Shown: positions 34,165-45,830, numbered from the stretch's first letter. The stretch is 64,000 nucleotides of DNA from Gigaspora margarita (GCA_009809945.1 WTPW01000582.1:1-64000), one strand, 5' to 3'. Notes: generated from the letters alone by a model not told the origin. Made by a program: numbers and translations.

Positions 34165-34430
34165 AGAAGCAGAGAACAAGAGTATTGCTTGAAAAAGCCC
34201 AATCCAGAGAGAAAATTTGTATAGAGTAGTGTTAACCAAAAAGATACATTATAAAAAGGATTGTAAAACTAATATAAATATATACTAGGTGCAGAGCCCT
34301 ATCAAAAGTTGCTCAAAATATCATTCTAATAAAATGTATTCAATTAGTTCTTCATTTAATTTTGCCTGCAAATTTTCTTGAATGATTCATGATCAAACTA
34401 AAAATGTATATGCAGAATTGTAGTCTATGA
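34165..34430. other. Short spacer before truncated LTR element B
   Basis: No homology to the LTR and no gene recognised. Confidence 0.35.
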
Positions 34431-34941
34431 TAGAATTCTTAATTTTATCTTCTATTCTATAATTTTTCTTAACCAAAAGTCAGAATCACGCTATATCAAA
34501 GCTTCTTTTGATCTTGCATTTAATAGCCTTCCTGATATGGATAATTCATTTGATCGATGGGCTTGTGCAAAAACTGGTTTTCTAACGGGTGATCAGTGGG
34601 TGATTATGGTACCTTCATGAGAACTCTAGCAAAATCAATATCATGTGTTTTTAACTGATATCCTATTCTGTCTCAAACTATTCTCCTTACCTTAATTTTT
34701 CATGGCCTGTATAAAATAACCTTAAGATAATTTTTTTTTCTCTAACTAAACTAAAAAAAAAACAATCTAAAAAAATAAATTTACAAGAACAAAAAAAAAT
34801 AACTTTTGTGAAAAAGAAATATTCAGTTTAACTCTGACTTAACAAAAAAAATTATGCACCCACATTTGCATTTTTTTTTTTATCTTTTAAATATTACTTT
34901 TTTTTTCTGTTAGTAATTCCCTCCATTAATATCAGAAAATC

Positions 34942-35742
34942 TTTATTATAGATCATTGCTACTACAATATTCGAACACTATAATAAATTTAGAAAATGTG
35001 ACTAACTTTAAATAGATTCAAATAATCATAAGTTTTGTAAAGTTATTGGCTTTGTATGATTTACAGAAAAATTGGTCACTGCCTATAAATAGATTTGTAT
35101 ATACAGGTCACCAAAAAGGTACTAGTCACAATCTGATTCACATCATTATAATCATTATTGATCATATAGCTTAAATATTCTATAGTGATAGTCTTTTTAT
35201 TTTATGATATTTATCATTATAGCACAGCCACTATTGATCATGAGTATTATACTAGTTATAAATCACTTTCTTTTTATTGCATTATTCATGCTTGTTATTT
35301 TGCATAATGTATACATTATCCATACTACAATTTATGATTAATGGCCACTGTACTATAATACCAATGTAGCCATATTGGTACAATGACAATTATTTTGATT
35401 ATTTAGAAAATGCTACTTCACGGCATTCTCTGATCAAAAAATTATCACTGTACCAATGTGATATGATCTCATATTATTATACTATATTTATAATTATTTT
35501 TATTGTTTGGCAAACAAATAAGAATAACAGATTCAAGGCTCAATATATTTATAATAACAAATTTATGTAATTCTTATTTTAATTACATAATTATTGTATA
35601 AGGTATCTGACCAACAATGATTTGCATTATTATCAACTTATTAAAGATGTTTATAAAACTGATTCGCTTTATTAGAAAAAAGCCTGATTTACAAAAAAAA
35701 TAATTAAAATTTTTATGACGGGGACCAATAATAAAAATTTCC
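34942..35742. mobile_element. Insertion of ~800 bp inside element B
   Basis: Comparison with element A shows extra sequence here. ATATCAGAA before and ATATTAGAA after form an imperfect 9-bp duplication. No terminal inverted repeat or ORF was recognised, so the type is unknown. Confidence 0.5.
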
Positions 35743-35999
35743 CAATCATATTAGAACCCATTGGGGTCGAATATTTGATTATATAAGTCATTTGCTATAA
35801 GTATAGAGCAGTTCTTTCTTTTGGGTTCTTATACCGATTTTGATTTTTCTCTAACATTTTTATCTCTTCCTTTTTATTATAGGGACCTTTTTGAATCTGA
35901 TCACATGTATTATACATGGTTGAGGTTTCCATTTTAACAGCTCCCTTATCCTTATTCTTCTCAACTCTGATTTTCTCTCAATAACAATCACTAGCATAC

Positions 36000-36900
36000 G
36001 ATGTTTCTATGATTTTGGCATGTTCTTTTTTAGGAGGTCCTTATGTTTCTTTAAAATCATTCATCTTTCTAAACACTTTAACTTTTTTTATCCACATTTC
36101 ACAGGCATCATTCAGGTCCTTTTTCCAGTAGGTTGCTTTATGTTTTTCTCTTTTTTACTATCTTTTTTATCAACAATTGTCTTATCGTCATCATACTCTT
36201 CATTATCATTCTCATTAGGTTTATTATCCTTTTCATCCTTTTTAACTCTACTTTTTTCTTCTCTTCTAGCTTCTATTATTTTATACTTTTTAATATACTT
36301 TTCTTCTGGGTATTTTTGAACAACATCTTCTTCCAGGGCCCACTTACATACAATAGCTTTGACTTTAGCAGCAAGACTTTAAAAGAGTCATTCCAAGTTA
36401 ACTTCTTCTTCAAAACCAACATTATCCTTATCAAAGAGCTCTTTCAGAATGTAGTATGAATCAAGAATCTCCATTATGAAACCTTGCATATTCTGGGACT
36501 TTTGGGAAACTTTTAGCATAGCAAATATATGAGGCGCAGAAGGTGGACTTTCTATAGATAGGGTTATATACAGGGGCAAGTACACAATATTTTTTTCTTC
36601 CTTTCATATTATTTCTTTTAAAATTTCTACTATAAATTCCAGAGCTTGAGGAATTTGCTCATCTTCAAGCTTGCAGTTTCCAAAGGCTTCATTGACAATT
36701 TCTTGTGCTATAGTGGCTTGTTTTTCAGTAATGCTTCAAAAAGGGTGTTCATGTTTTATACAAATATATCACATGCGAGCATCTACTAATATCATGATCT
36801 TTTCCTTTACAATAGATACAACTTTATTTCTTTTTGCAGCTTTGTTTGGTCAATTGGGAGTTTCAAGAGTTCCATAGGGCTTGCTGTAATTAGATCTCTT
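36000..36900 (-). pseudogene. CCHC-knuckle ORF relic of element B
   Basis: On the minus strand CIYCKGKDHDISRC (near 36,815-36,770) is a complete CX2CX4HX4C zinc knuckle. After a stop and frameshift it continues ITEKQATIAQEIVNEAFGNC and IPQALEFIVEIL, matching the modules in elements A and D. A later frame (36,585-36,388) is open for 65 codons. Overlapping plus-strand frames in this region are shadows. The protein is probably gag-like and nucleic-acid binding, but no capsid or pol domain was seen. Confidence 0.5.
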
Positions 36901-39787
36901 TAGTGCAGTCTTCAACTCACTTTCGAGGTTCGTTAAATATCAGCAGTGAGTAAATATTATACATATATATTTTTTTAATAGAATTTTATAGGAACAAATA
37001 CACAGTGAATTCAAACAAAATAAACAAAAAACAGATGAACACAGTTTGTTGGTCTGAAAAAAACAAAACAAAACAAACAAACAAACAAGCAAACGAGTGC
37101 ACTATTTCATCAATGCTTCAAACAACAAAGAAAAAACAAAATCTAAAACAAAAAAAAACAAAAAGAGAAAACTGCTGTGGGACCTACTTGCAGTTAAAAT
37201 TTTAGTCTTCTATTGTAAATTTAGGTAGATATTTCAAATCTCACAGTTACTACCAAATTGTTGAAGATGGAAATCTGGGCCAGCATCATGGGACAGACAA
37301 CCACCAACCACCAAGACCAAAGAAACACCTTACAATATACCCAATGTGAAAAGTGGTATGATTTGGCAAGATAAGACATATCGGGTATAAGGTGAATACA
37401 TGAAACAGTTTATTTATTTTTAATGAAAAACAAAAAAAACAAGATTAGTTTATTTATATTTACAGGACAAGATCTAAAAAAAATTAAAAACTCATAAACT
37501 CATATAGTGGAATAGTAAATAACATTTTCTTTTTATCTATTCTACTTCTAATGGGATTCTTAATTTTTATCTTCTATCTTATAATTTTTTTTTACCAAAG
37601 GTCAGAATCATGCCATATCGAAGCACCTTCAATCTTGCATTTAATAGCCTTCCTGATATGGATAATTCATTTGATTGATGGACTGCATGCAAGAACCAGT
37701 TTTCTAACAGGTGACAGTGGGTGATTATAGTATCTTCATAGGAACTCCAACAAAATCAATATCACATATTTCTGATTAATATCCCATTTTCTGTTACAAT
37801 CAGTTGGGAGAGCTTGAAGAAATTGTGCCAGTTTAGTTTGATCATTAACAAAAGTAATTAAGGTTAAATGGGTTAAAATGATAAACTAACACATATAATT
37901 ATGGGTTATAGGGTTTTTCTTTATTAATATAAATCACTATATCGGGTTAATACAATAATACTAAACACTATCTACAATTATTAACTACTATGCACTACTG
38001 TCTTCTATCATGTTCTCTTTTCTTAAGCAAAAACTAAACTATTATATATGTTTTGACTTGTATAGAGCTTTAATCCTTCAATTGGAGATTCGATCTCTTG
38101 TTTGAAGACTCAATCACCTGTTTGAAGACTTGATCTCTTGTTTGGAGACTTGATCTCCCATTTGGAGATCTAACACCCAACTATGCCACAACTAAGCCAA
38201 AATAGAAAATATATAACTATATAAAAAAAAATAATAATAAAAATAAAAATTGAGCATAAGATCATTCCTCTCTCAGAAGGATGAGCTCCAGAGATCACCA
38301 ACATTTTCTTTCTGTAGTATGAATTTGTTTGTCGAGACAACTTAAAATACTAGTTTTTTTTGTGCTCTATGTGATTACTGCAGAATATTTGTTATTTCAT
38401 TTTTGTTTTTTTTTTTGCTTATACATTTTTACATCTATTCTTTTTTTATGATTATCCAAGTTGTTGTGAATAAATGGTAATTGTTTACCAATATTCTTAC
38501 TGATCTTTTGAATTCAAAATTCATAAATCACATGATTAATTTGGGTTTTCTTAGGTATGTATTTTCCTTCTTTTTTCTTATATCTTAATTTTGGTATATT
38601 ATATTTATTAATTCTCTTTTCTAACCATTGCTTCTTATGCTCTACTTCAAGTTTTCAGTCTTTTTCCCAATTTGACTTGGGTTCTATGTACTTGCTTAGA
38701 ATTTCATTTACTCTACGATGCAGTGCTTCCACAATCTCAGATTCTTTTTGCCTTTCTATTAACATTGTATTTCAAATATTTTTGATTTTTGATATCCAGA
38801 ATTTATATGCTTCATTGAGATCTATACTAATTTTATTCTTATAATCCAATAGATTTTTTCACATTTAGCTACATTTTATTGGGTCTTAAATGTTTCTACC
38901 TTTGTCTTCCCCATAACACAAGCAGCTTCCAGAGTTGTACAGTTTTTGGCAAAATTATTCTCTTCATCTTTATTATCCAACAGATTCATAGTATTACTTT
39001 GAGTATTATCTTTTTCTTCATAGCATATGTGATGTACACTCTTTTTAATCTTTATCTTGTTTCTACAATAATGCTAAACCTTGTTGATTCTATTACTATT
39101 ATCCATAATTGGGCAGAAAATTACTGTATTATTTTTATCTTGGATTGTGTCAATGCTATTGTGGTGACAATTTTTAAGGTCACATATTGTACTCCTTTGA
39201 TAACTGGTAAATGCCATAAGTTTATATCTTCTGATCCTAGTTTCTTCCTTGTAACAGTAACTAAGGATATTTTTTTTTTTAGCATGATCCATTTTTGCTG
39301 ACTTTCTATGATCAAATACCATCATTTTCATACCACCTTCATTATGTTCTTTCCTATTGTTAATCTCATTTTGTTAACAATAGTTAAGGCTATTTATTTT
39401 ATTAACACAACTCATCTTTGTAGATTCTTAAAGATAAGTGGATGCCTCTTGTTTATTTTTCCAAATGCAAATTTTATTCTGATAATAGTAGGAAAGGCCA
39501 GGCAAGGTAGATGTTAATGATCAGGTATCAACAAACATGTTATATTTGTCTTTTAGTTTTTTATTACACTTTCTATTATTATAAATACCCTTAATGCAAA
39601 GAGTCTTGGGTTCTCTTTTTTGAGCTTTATACTCATCATCCTTATGATTTTTATCCCTTTGATCCTTTTTTTTACTTATCGAGACCTTCTTTTGCACTTC
39701 ATCATCTAGATCAGCCTCAAATAAAGAATTGATGAACTTTATTTCCTTTTCTGCACTTTCTTTTTTTTCATTATCATTAGCTTTACT

Positions 39788-40675
39788 CTAGATGGTAGTA
39801 CTGATTTTATTCTCAAAGTAGCTTGCTCTTTCTGGGTGACTTTTAGTAGAAGTAGAATGAAATTGACTGTTATTATTTTCATTTTTGACAATTACAGCTT
39901 CTTCTACTAGAACATTTGTTATAAACAAAACAGGGCTTGATGTGCATATTACTTGGGGTTGTTGTTGTATAGGAGTAGATTCACAGGATAAGATATCTGA
40001 GACATTTGTTGACAAAGAGCTACTTTATTTACAGCATTCCAAATTGAAGCTAGTTTGTATATTTCTGCTCCACATTTGAAGACCACTTTACAAACCTGGG
40101 CCCTATTAATAGCTTTCTGCAATGTTTTTGGCATAAAAAGTTCTACTGTTATTGCTAAGTTAGGACAAAGTTCCTTTAGAACATTTGGACCTTTATTCTT
40201 TCAGGATATTAATGACCAGACTTCTCTAATTAACAAAATAGTATGGACATAATTAATGTGTATTGCTTCACAATTTTTTTGACACATTGACATCTAGTTA
40301 ATAATTCTATATTCCATTGGTTAATCAGGGCTTGTATACAAAAGGTTCAACAAAACTGATGTACAAAACTTTGGTCTTGTACATGATTATTGTCCCAATA
40401 CTGGATTCTTTTTTTTTGTTCTTCCCACTATAATACAGCAAACCAGACAAATGCACACCTGCTACTGCTAATTTTCTTATACCCAGAATATTGTTTGCTT
40501 CAAATGCCTGATTAATCAAATCCAACCATTCTATTGGGTTCTGGTTACTACCTACAAAAGTTGAAATTTTTACTAAATCTATTTCCACTTGAGGTTCTTG
40601 GGGGTGTGTTAAAATGTTTATTACAGCCTGAAAAAGTTGATTAAAGTATTCATAAATGCTCTTTGAATTTAGCAT
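39788..40675 (-). pseudogene. Retrotransposon Gag relic of element C
   Basis: From ATG at 40,675 the minus strand encodes VKISTFVGSNQNPIEWLDLI, then NQAFEANNI and AVAGVHLSGLL. This is the F.G....P..WL..F......N.......A...L.G pattern of Ty3/gypsy-type Gag. The frame is lost near 40,380 and resumes in others: EVWSLISWKNKGPNV, then KTLQKAINRAQVCKV (about 40,250-39,950), the Gag core C-terminus. Expected role: capsid assembly and RNA packaging of the element. Further down (39,500-39,400) a region may be a destroyed zinc knuckle. Frameshifts make it non-functional. Confidence 0.6.
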
Positions 40676-41001
40676 ATAATTAACTAATTATAATTTTTAT
40701 AATAAGAAAAGTGGGCTTAAAATGATCAATTCACACAATTAGCACCAAATGCTATGATCAGATTGGAGAGCTTGAAGAAATTGTATCAGTTTAGTTTGAT
40801 TGTGAACTTAAGTAATTAAGATTAAATAGGTTAAAACAATAAACTAACACACATAATTATGGGTTATAGGGCTTCTCTTTATTAATATAAATCTATATAT
40901 CGGGTTAATACAATAATACTAAACACTATCTACAATTGGTAACTATGCACTACTGTCTTCTACTGTGTCCTCTTTTCTTGAGCAGAAACTAAACCCTTAT
41001 A

Positions 41002-41763
41002 TAGTGTTCTGACCCATCACAAAAATCCCAACCTGGGTCACCCGCAGGTGGATCACCTGGGTAATCCAGATGAACACTAGGTAATAGTAAAATTCTGCTA
41101 TGGATCACCCATGGATGGGTCACCCAGGTAACTCAGGTGAACACTAGATAATAGAAAAATTATGCTATGGGTCACCCGTGGGGTGAGTCACCTGGGTAAC
41201 CCAGGTAAACACTAGGTATAGTGTTCTGACCCATCACAAAAATCCCAACTCGGAAGACCCGAGTGAACACTAGATAATAGAAAAATTCTGCTATGGGTCA
41301 CTCGGGTGAACACTAGAATATTGATAGATAAAATTGGTAAGCTTAATAATATTTTAACAAATTTAAGCAAATTATTATTAATTAATCAAAGCATTTCTAA
41401 TTTAACATTAGATCTGCTCAGTATGTATAATGATCATATAAGTAGCAGGCATAACAGGCATAGACGGCTTGTGCCAGAATTTAGAAAATGTGCACAGCCA
41501 CAATTAAAGTACCCATTATACATGTGATATTAATGCGCATCAAATGATCAATTTGAATACGCCATCCAATAAGATTCAAGATTTTGTAAACAAAAGTTTG
41601 CCTGTTAACTCTACACTTTGTACTTCATACTATATTCCTAGTACCCATACAGGTTACCCATGTGGGTGACTTGCAGGTTGACCACCAGGTAGCCATAATT
41701 TAACCTGGGTCACCCGCCCACCCATGGGTGACCCTTGTGAGACTTACTCGGATCAGAACACTA
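41002..41763. mobile_element. hAT-like insertion in the LTR of element C, with GGGTCACCC repeats
   Basis: It interrupts the right LTR. The ends TAGTGTTCTGACCC and (inverse) TAGTGTTCTGATCC are inverted, and CCCTTATA flanks both sides (40,994-41,001 and 41,764-41,771). The left LTR shows the uninterrupted sequence. The left subterminal part (41,030-41,320) is a tandem repeat of about 70-100 bp built from GGGTCACCC, GTAACCCAGGTGAACACTAG and ATAGAAAAATTCTGCTATGG. The opposite end has inverted GGGTCACCC copies. The middle holds a coding-like fragment. Confidence 0.75.
41306..41527 (+). pseudogene. Coding-like fragment carried inside the hAT-like insertion
   Basis: A plus-strand frame of 73 codons reads LSKLLLINQSISNLTLDLLS, then SSRHNRHRRLVPEFRKCAQP. 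Composition and codon regularity look protein-coding, unlike the surrounding repeats, but I do not recognise the family. It may be a captured gene piece or the residue of the element's own gene. Confidence 0.3.
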
Positions 41764-41842
41764 CCCTTATATATGTTTCAATTCATATAGGGCTTTAATC
41801 TTTTAATTGAAGATTCAATCTCCTGTTTGGAGACTAAATCAC

Positions 41843-42148
41843 TCATTTGGAGACTTGATCTCCCATTTGGAGAATTTGGAGATCTAAACACCCAACTATG
41901 CCACAACTGAGCCAAAATAGGAATACATAACAATAAAAAAAATAATAATAATAAAAATAAAAATTGAGCATATTACCACCTCTAACAATAGTAATAAATA
42001 AAATAAATAAATAAATAAATAATAACAAATAAATAGAAAATGGAGTAATTACATTTTGGTTAGGCATTAAGCCTATTTGTCCTGTAATTGTATCTGGAAT
42101 TGTGATATTCCCCTTTTCTATTATATTCTTAGGCAATTCAAATATCAT
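41843..42148 (-). pseudogene. Exon-like fragment between LTR elements C and D
   Basis: On the minus strand about 40 residues look coding: IFRPMIFELPKNIIEKGNIT, then IPDTITGQIGLMPNQNVITP. The rest of the frame (41,843-42,040) is low-complexity and runs into the end of element C's LTR. The family is not recognised. It may be host sequence trapped between two insertions. Confidence 0.3.
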
Positions 42149-42303
42149 TGGTCTGAATATTTGGTTATTAATTATAATAATATTATTTATTCATATACTC
42201 TCAAGTACACTTCTGTTAATATATTTAATAGTGAATTCTTCAAAATAAGATGTTATAGTATTTGAAAAAGATGTATTGAAGAAGTTTGTTTTTCGATTAC
42301 CAC

Positions 42304-42953
42304 TGACAGATCTAAAAACAGCAGATCTATCAAGGGGTCAGTTTACTTTATGTAACCAAAATTTAGATTATATTGGGATCAAAAAAGGTATGTTAGATTT
42401 GGGCGACTGGTTTAGTAGATTTTGGAATAGTGTAGACAAAGTATGTGTAGTAATAGCAACTCAATGAATATTTAAGTTTATTATGTATCAAAAATATATA
42501 TATGTACTTGTTTTAATAAAGACAAGTTTTTAATCATATATAACTATGTATGTAGTTTATTATATAAGTTATTAAGCAAAGTGGGATTTGAATGTCCTTC
42601 TCAAAGGGCCAGAAGGCCTTTATTTATAATAATTTCTTCAACTATTTACATTCACTTGAATCATTTGAATCCTTCCGATCATTAATATTAGTCCTATAGT
42701 AACTATCATTATGATCCTTCCAATTATTAATATTATTATGATTCTTCTGATTATTAATATTAGCCAGATCCTTCCAATCATTAATATTATTACTATTGAT
42801 CTGATACTAATGATCTGAAGCATCAGGCTAGTAAACCCAGAATAAGAAATACTTAAGATCACAGACTCACGTGTCTGTACACCAAAAGAGGTCTATATAT
42901 ATGTTGATGTAGAGACTGCAGGGGCAGGGCTACAGGTCACATTTCTGGTCTCA
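42304..42953 (-). repeat. Left LTR of element D, CpG-poor
   Basis: About 3 CpG sites by eye, against about 20 in the right LTR. Most lost sites appear here as TG or CA. Confidence 0.75.
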
Positions 42954-43262
42954 TATTCCTTCTCAGCTTATTTTATATCTCCCAGATATAAAACTCATTT
43001 GGCAGATAGAACGTCAGATCAGTTTGTGGAGTAGGTATAAAAATTCAGTTTCTTTTTTCTTTCTTTCTTTTTAGTTATTTTTCTCTTTATTTTCAACAAG
43101 GTTTCTTCCAGCATTGAAGTTTTGAGTTTATAACCAGTGTATTGGTAAGTTTTAGATAGTTTCAAGTACTATTGTCTTGATTATAGCTGTTCTTTCAAGG
43201 AGCATTTTTAATCACAGCTTCTTCTTATTCTTAGATCTGAATATACAAACTTTTTCTTTAAT

Positions 43263-44545
43263 TCAGGGGCTATTCGTTACCTTTGCCTCTTGAGATTTAT
43301 TCTTTGGGTCATGAGGTGATTGAATTATTTGGGGAGCTTTCAAATTATTGGGATTATCTTCATCAGCTATTTCATATTTTTTGGGATCTGTTAGCTCATA
43401 TAGAGATTTGATCATTCTCTGGAGCTTGTCTACTCTCTTTATCCAGGCTTCACATGCAGGATCCAAGGTAGTTTGTTTATATTCATTATGCTTCTTGCAT
43501 TCATTCAGATCTTTGCCCTTAGACTTTCTGGTCACTCTTATTAAATTTTTGACCTTCCTCTTTCATACTTCACAAGCACGTTGTATACTATCAGCATTAT
43601 TTGGTCTGACATTACTTTCAATGCCAATTCTGTATTAACTTGGTATTTGTTGAGGCTCAGTTCAGTAGCTCTTTTATACTCTTTAGGCATTTCATACTCA
43701 TAATCTTCGACTTAGGTTTTTTTGACAAAACAAATATCATCTTTTATATCTGCTAATTTTTTATAACCTTCAAATATCTTGTATTCTTCTTTTTTATTTA
43801 CTTTATCTTAGCAACAAGAGACAGATTCGCTCATTTTATCTGTATGTGTTTGCTCTTTCCCTTTGTTATTACTTTTCAGAAGGTCTTCGATCTCATATTT
43901 AGGTTCAGTTTCTTCAAACATTATAAGTTCCAGAGTCCAAGTCTTTAATATTTTTCAGTGGCATTAACAAAACTTTCTAGAACTGTTTCAAGATTTAATT
44001 CAGCTTTCTCTTACCTCTAGTCATTCTCTTTATTCATTGAGTTTTTATAATTGTCTTCTACTAAAATATTGGGAACATAGTACAATTTAAATGCTTTAGC
44101 CATCAATGGCTTCCTTTTGCAGAACTTTTCTGAGCAAGCTTCAGGGTCCTTTACTAGAGGTAGCTGCAGGACATTTAACACCTGGTAAATTGCACTCAGG
44201 TATTTATTTCTTTGTTTTCAGTCTTTCTCAAGTTTTCTTGAAAATGAATATGCTAAGGGTTGTCATGAGCAGGCTCTTTGATATGAGGTGGTAGGTTATA
44301 ACTATATCTTTTTTATAATTTATGAACACCTTTTCTAATATATTTAGTACAAATTTCAGGGCCTGGGGCACTTGTTCTTTGGATTTCAGAAGTTCCAAAT
44401 GTTTTATTAATGATGTCTTGGACTTCTGTGGCTTGTTTTTCAGTAAGTCTTTCAAATGCGACAGCACACTTTTCTTCTAACACTTTTACATCCAGGCACA
44501 TATAAATATTGTGTCCCTTTCTTCTGCAACTAAGACATAGGTCCT
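43263..44545 (-). pseudogene. CCHC-knuckle ORF relic of element D
   Basis: The minus strand opens with CLSCRRKGHNIYMC, an intact CX2CX4HX4C knuckle (about 44,530-44,489). It continues in frame FERLTEKQATEVQDIINKTF, then after a shift VPQALKFVLNILEKVF. A second open block (43,535-43,263) reads CEAWIKRVDKLQRMIKSLYE and ends NKSQEAKVTNSP. The order knuckle, conserved module, coiled acidic tail is shared with A and B. CCHC knuckles bind single-stranded nucleic acid; in typical Gag they lie near the C-terminus, here they precede a long tail. Confidence 0.55.
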
Positions 44546-44892
44546 CCTTTTTTATTGTTTTTTGGTGTTGTTCATAGCTTCAGAATTTTCTTGGAGGAAT
44601 TCGTGGTTGGGTCTCTTCTTTTCATGATCAGGTTTTGGCTTTTCTGAATCCTTGGCTTATGCAATGGGTTCCTTCCTTATAAGTGTTCCTTTTCATTTCT
44701 TTATCTTATTCTCCCTTTGTTTTGTTGGTCTTCTCAATCAATAACTCTAGCTGGTATGCTGGCTTTGACTATAGGGATGCTTCTGGATCCAGTACATCAG
44801 TCCAGGCAAGTATTACTTCACTTTGTGGTTCGTTAGTACCTTTGTTGGGTTAATTTCGTTTCTTCTTTCAGATCTCACAGTCACTACCAAAA

Positions 44893-45538
44893 TGACAGAC
44901 CTAAAATCAGCAGGTCTATCAAGGGGCCAGTTTATACTTCATGTAGCCAAATTTAGGTTGCGTTGGGGTCAAAAAAGGCGTGTTAGATTTGGGCGAGTGG
45001 TTTAGCAGAGTTTCGGAATAGTGTAGGCAAAGTAGGTGTAGTAATAGCAACTCAACGAATGCATAAGTTTATTATGTATCGAAAATATGTATATTTACTT
45101 GCTTTAATAAAGACAAGTTTTTAATCATATATAAATGTGTATGTGGTTTATTATATGTGAGTTATTAAGCAAAGTGGGAATTGAATGTCCTTCCCAAAGG
45201 GCCAGAAGGTCTTTATTTATAATAATTTCTTCGACTATTTACATTCACAAGGATCATTTGGATCCTTCCGATCATTAATATCAGTCCTATAGTAACTATC
45301 ATTATGATACTTCCGATCATTAATATCATTATGATCCTTCCCATCATTAAAATCCTTCCGATCATTAATATCATTACTATAGATCCGATACTAATGATCT
45401 GAGGTGTCGGGCCGGTAAACCCAGAATAAGAAATACCCGAGATCACGGACGCACGTGTCGGTACACTAAAAGGGGTCTATACATATGTCGATGTAGTGTC
45501 TGCAGGGGCAGGGGCTGCAGGTCACGTTTCCGGTCTCA
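44893..45538 (-). repeat. Right LTR of element D, CpG-rich
   Basis: Retains CpG in motifs such as CTTCCGATCATT, CACGGACGCACGTGTCGG and CACGTTTCCGG, which read TG/CA in the left LTR. It borders the less AT-rich region that begins at 45,539. Confidence 0.75.
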
Positions 45539-45830
45539 CACCGCAAGCATTTCCAAATGGAAATATGCAAATTTCACTGACAATCCAGAGTATATTAGAA
45601 GCCGTGTCAATTGGTACTTTCAATGTTTGAAACGGTGTCCCAAATTGAATCGGAAGGACCATTGCATTAAAGTTTGTTCAAATGTAAGATTTATTTTCAG
45701 CGGCATGGTAATAGGTGTGGGTATAGTTTTGTTGATTGACGTGGTGATAGGTATGTTGGTCAGTGCAGATATAGTTGCAGTGATAATTGTGGTATTAGGG
45801 GGAGTCCCCTAGCGTCTCTTTTCCAGTTTG
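45539..45830 (+). pseudogene. Unrecognised coding fragment right of element D
   Basis: The plus strand is open immediately after the LTR: SISKWKYANFTDNPEYIRSR, then VNWYFQCLKRCPKLNRKDHC, then IKVCSN. Beyond this a Cys/Gly-rich stretch (GNRCGYSFVD, a stop, then RYVGQCRYSCSDNCGIRGSP) continues in shifted frames to about 45,810. It looks like part of a host or old element gene cut by element D. On the other side (42,250-42,303) the frame RCIEEVCFSITT could be its continuation. No family recognised. Confidence 0.35.

Larger units (their letters stand above)
34431..37798 (-). mobile_element. LTR element B (same family as A), truncated left LTR
   Basis: The right LTR (37,259 to about 37,798) is homologous to those of element A. 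The left LTR is present only from about 34,431 to 34,675 and lacks its outer half. Inside the right LTR the minus strand has TGGTAGTAACTGTGAG, the same PBS as in A and D; a purine-rich AAGGTAAGGAGAA borders the left LTR. The interior carries the CCHC ORF relic. An 800-bp insertion interrupts it (34,942-35,742). LTR element C begins where its right LTR ends. Confidence 0.7.
37792..41970 (-). mobile_element. LTR element C with Gag relic
   Basis: The left LTR is 37,792-38,255. The right LTR is 40,750-41,970, interrupted by a hAT-like insertion. Ends are TGTTACAATCAG / TGCTATGATCAG and ...ATTGAGCA. The LTR interior has about four GGAGACTTGATCTCCC-type blocks. The minus-strand PBS is TGGTGCTAATTGTGTG beside the right LTR; GAGAGAGGAATG near the left LTR could be the PPT. 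The interior encodes a Gag relic and degenerate downstream frames. No reverse transcriptase motif was found. No matching 5-bp TSD was found (TTTTC against TATTA). Confidence 0.7.
42304..45538 (-). mobile_element. LTR element D (non-autonomous)
   Basis: Two LTRs of about 648 bp (42,304-42,953 and 44,893-45,538) start TGACAGAYCTAAAA and end GGTCTCA. On the minus strand the PBS TGGTAGTGACTGTGAG follows the right LTR, and purine-rich GCTGAGAAGGAATA precedes the left LTR. The interior (1.9 kb) has one CCHC ORF relic and no pol. LTR features include a run of GATCATTAATATYA units. Flanking ACCAC and CACCG do not form a clean TSD. Confidence 0.75.

Noticed and set aside
36020..36459. Two hydrophobic plus-strand frames of about 100 codons that look like membrane proteins
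   Set aside because: They are antisense shadows of the minus-strand CCHC ORF relic; A-rich coding sequence gives Phe/Leu/Ser-rich complements.
38557..39301. Plus-strand frames of 95 and 140 codons in element C
   Set aside because: Antisense to the Gag-containing strand of the LTR element; residue composition is that of a shadow frame.
42638..42862. Ile/Met-rich minus-strand frames in the LTRs of element D (also 45,213-45,446)
   Set aside because: They arise from tandem GATCATTAATATYA units inside the LTR, present in both LTRs.
43348..43638. Plus-strand 96-codon frame
   Set aside because: Antisense shadow of the coding block at 43,535-43,263.
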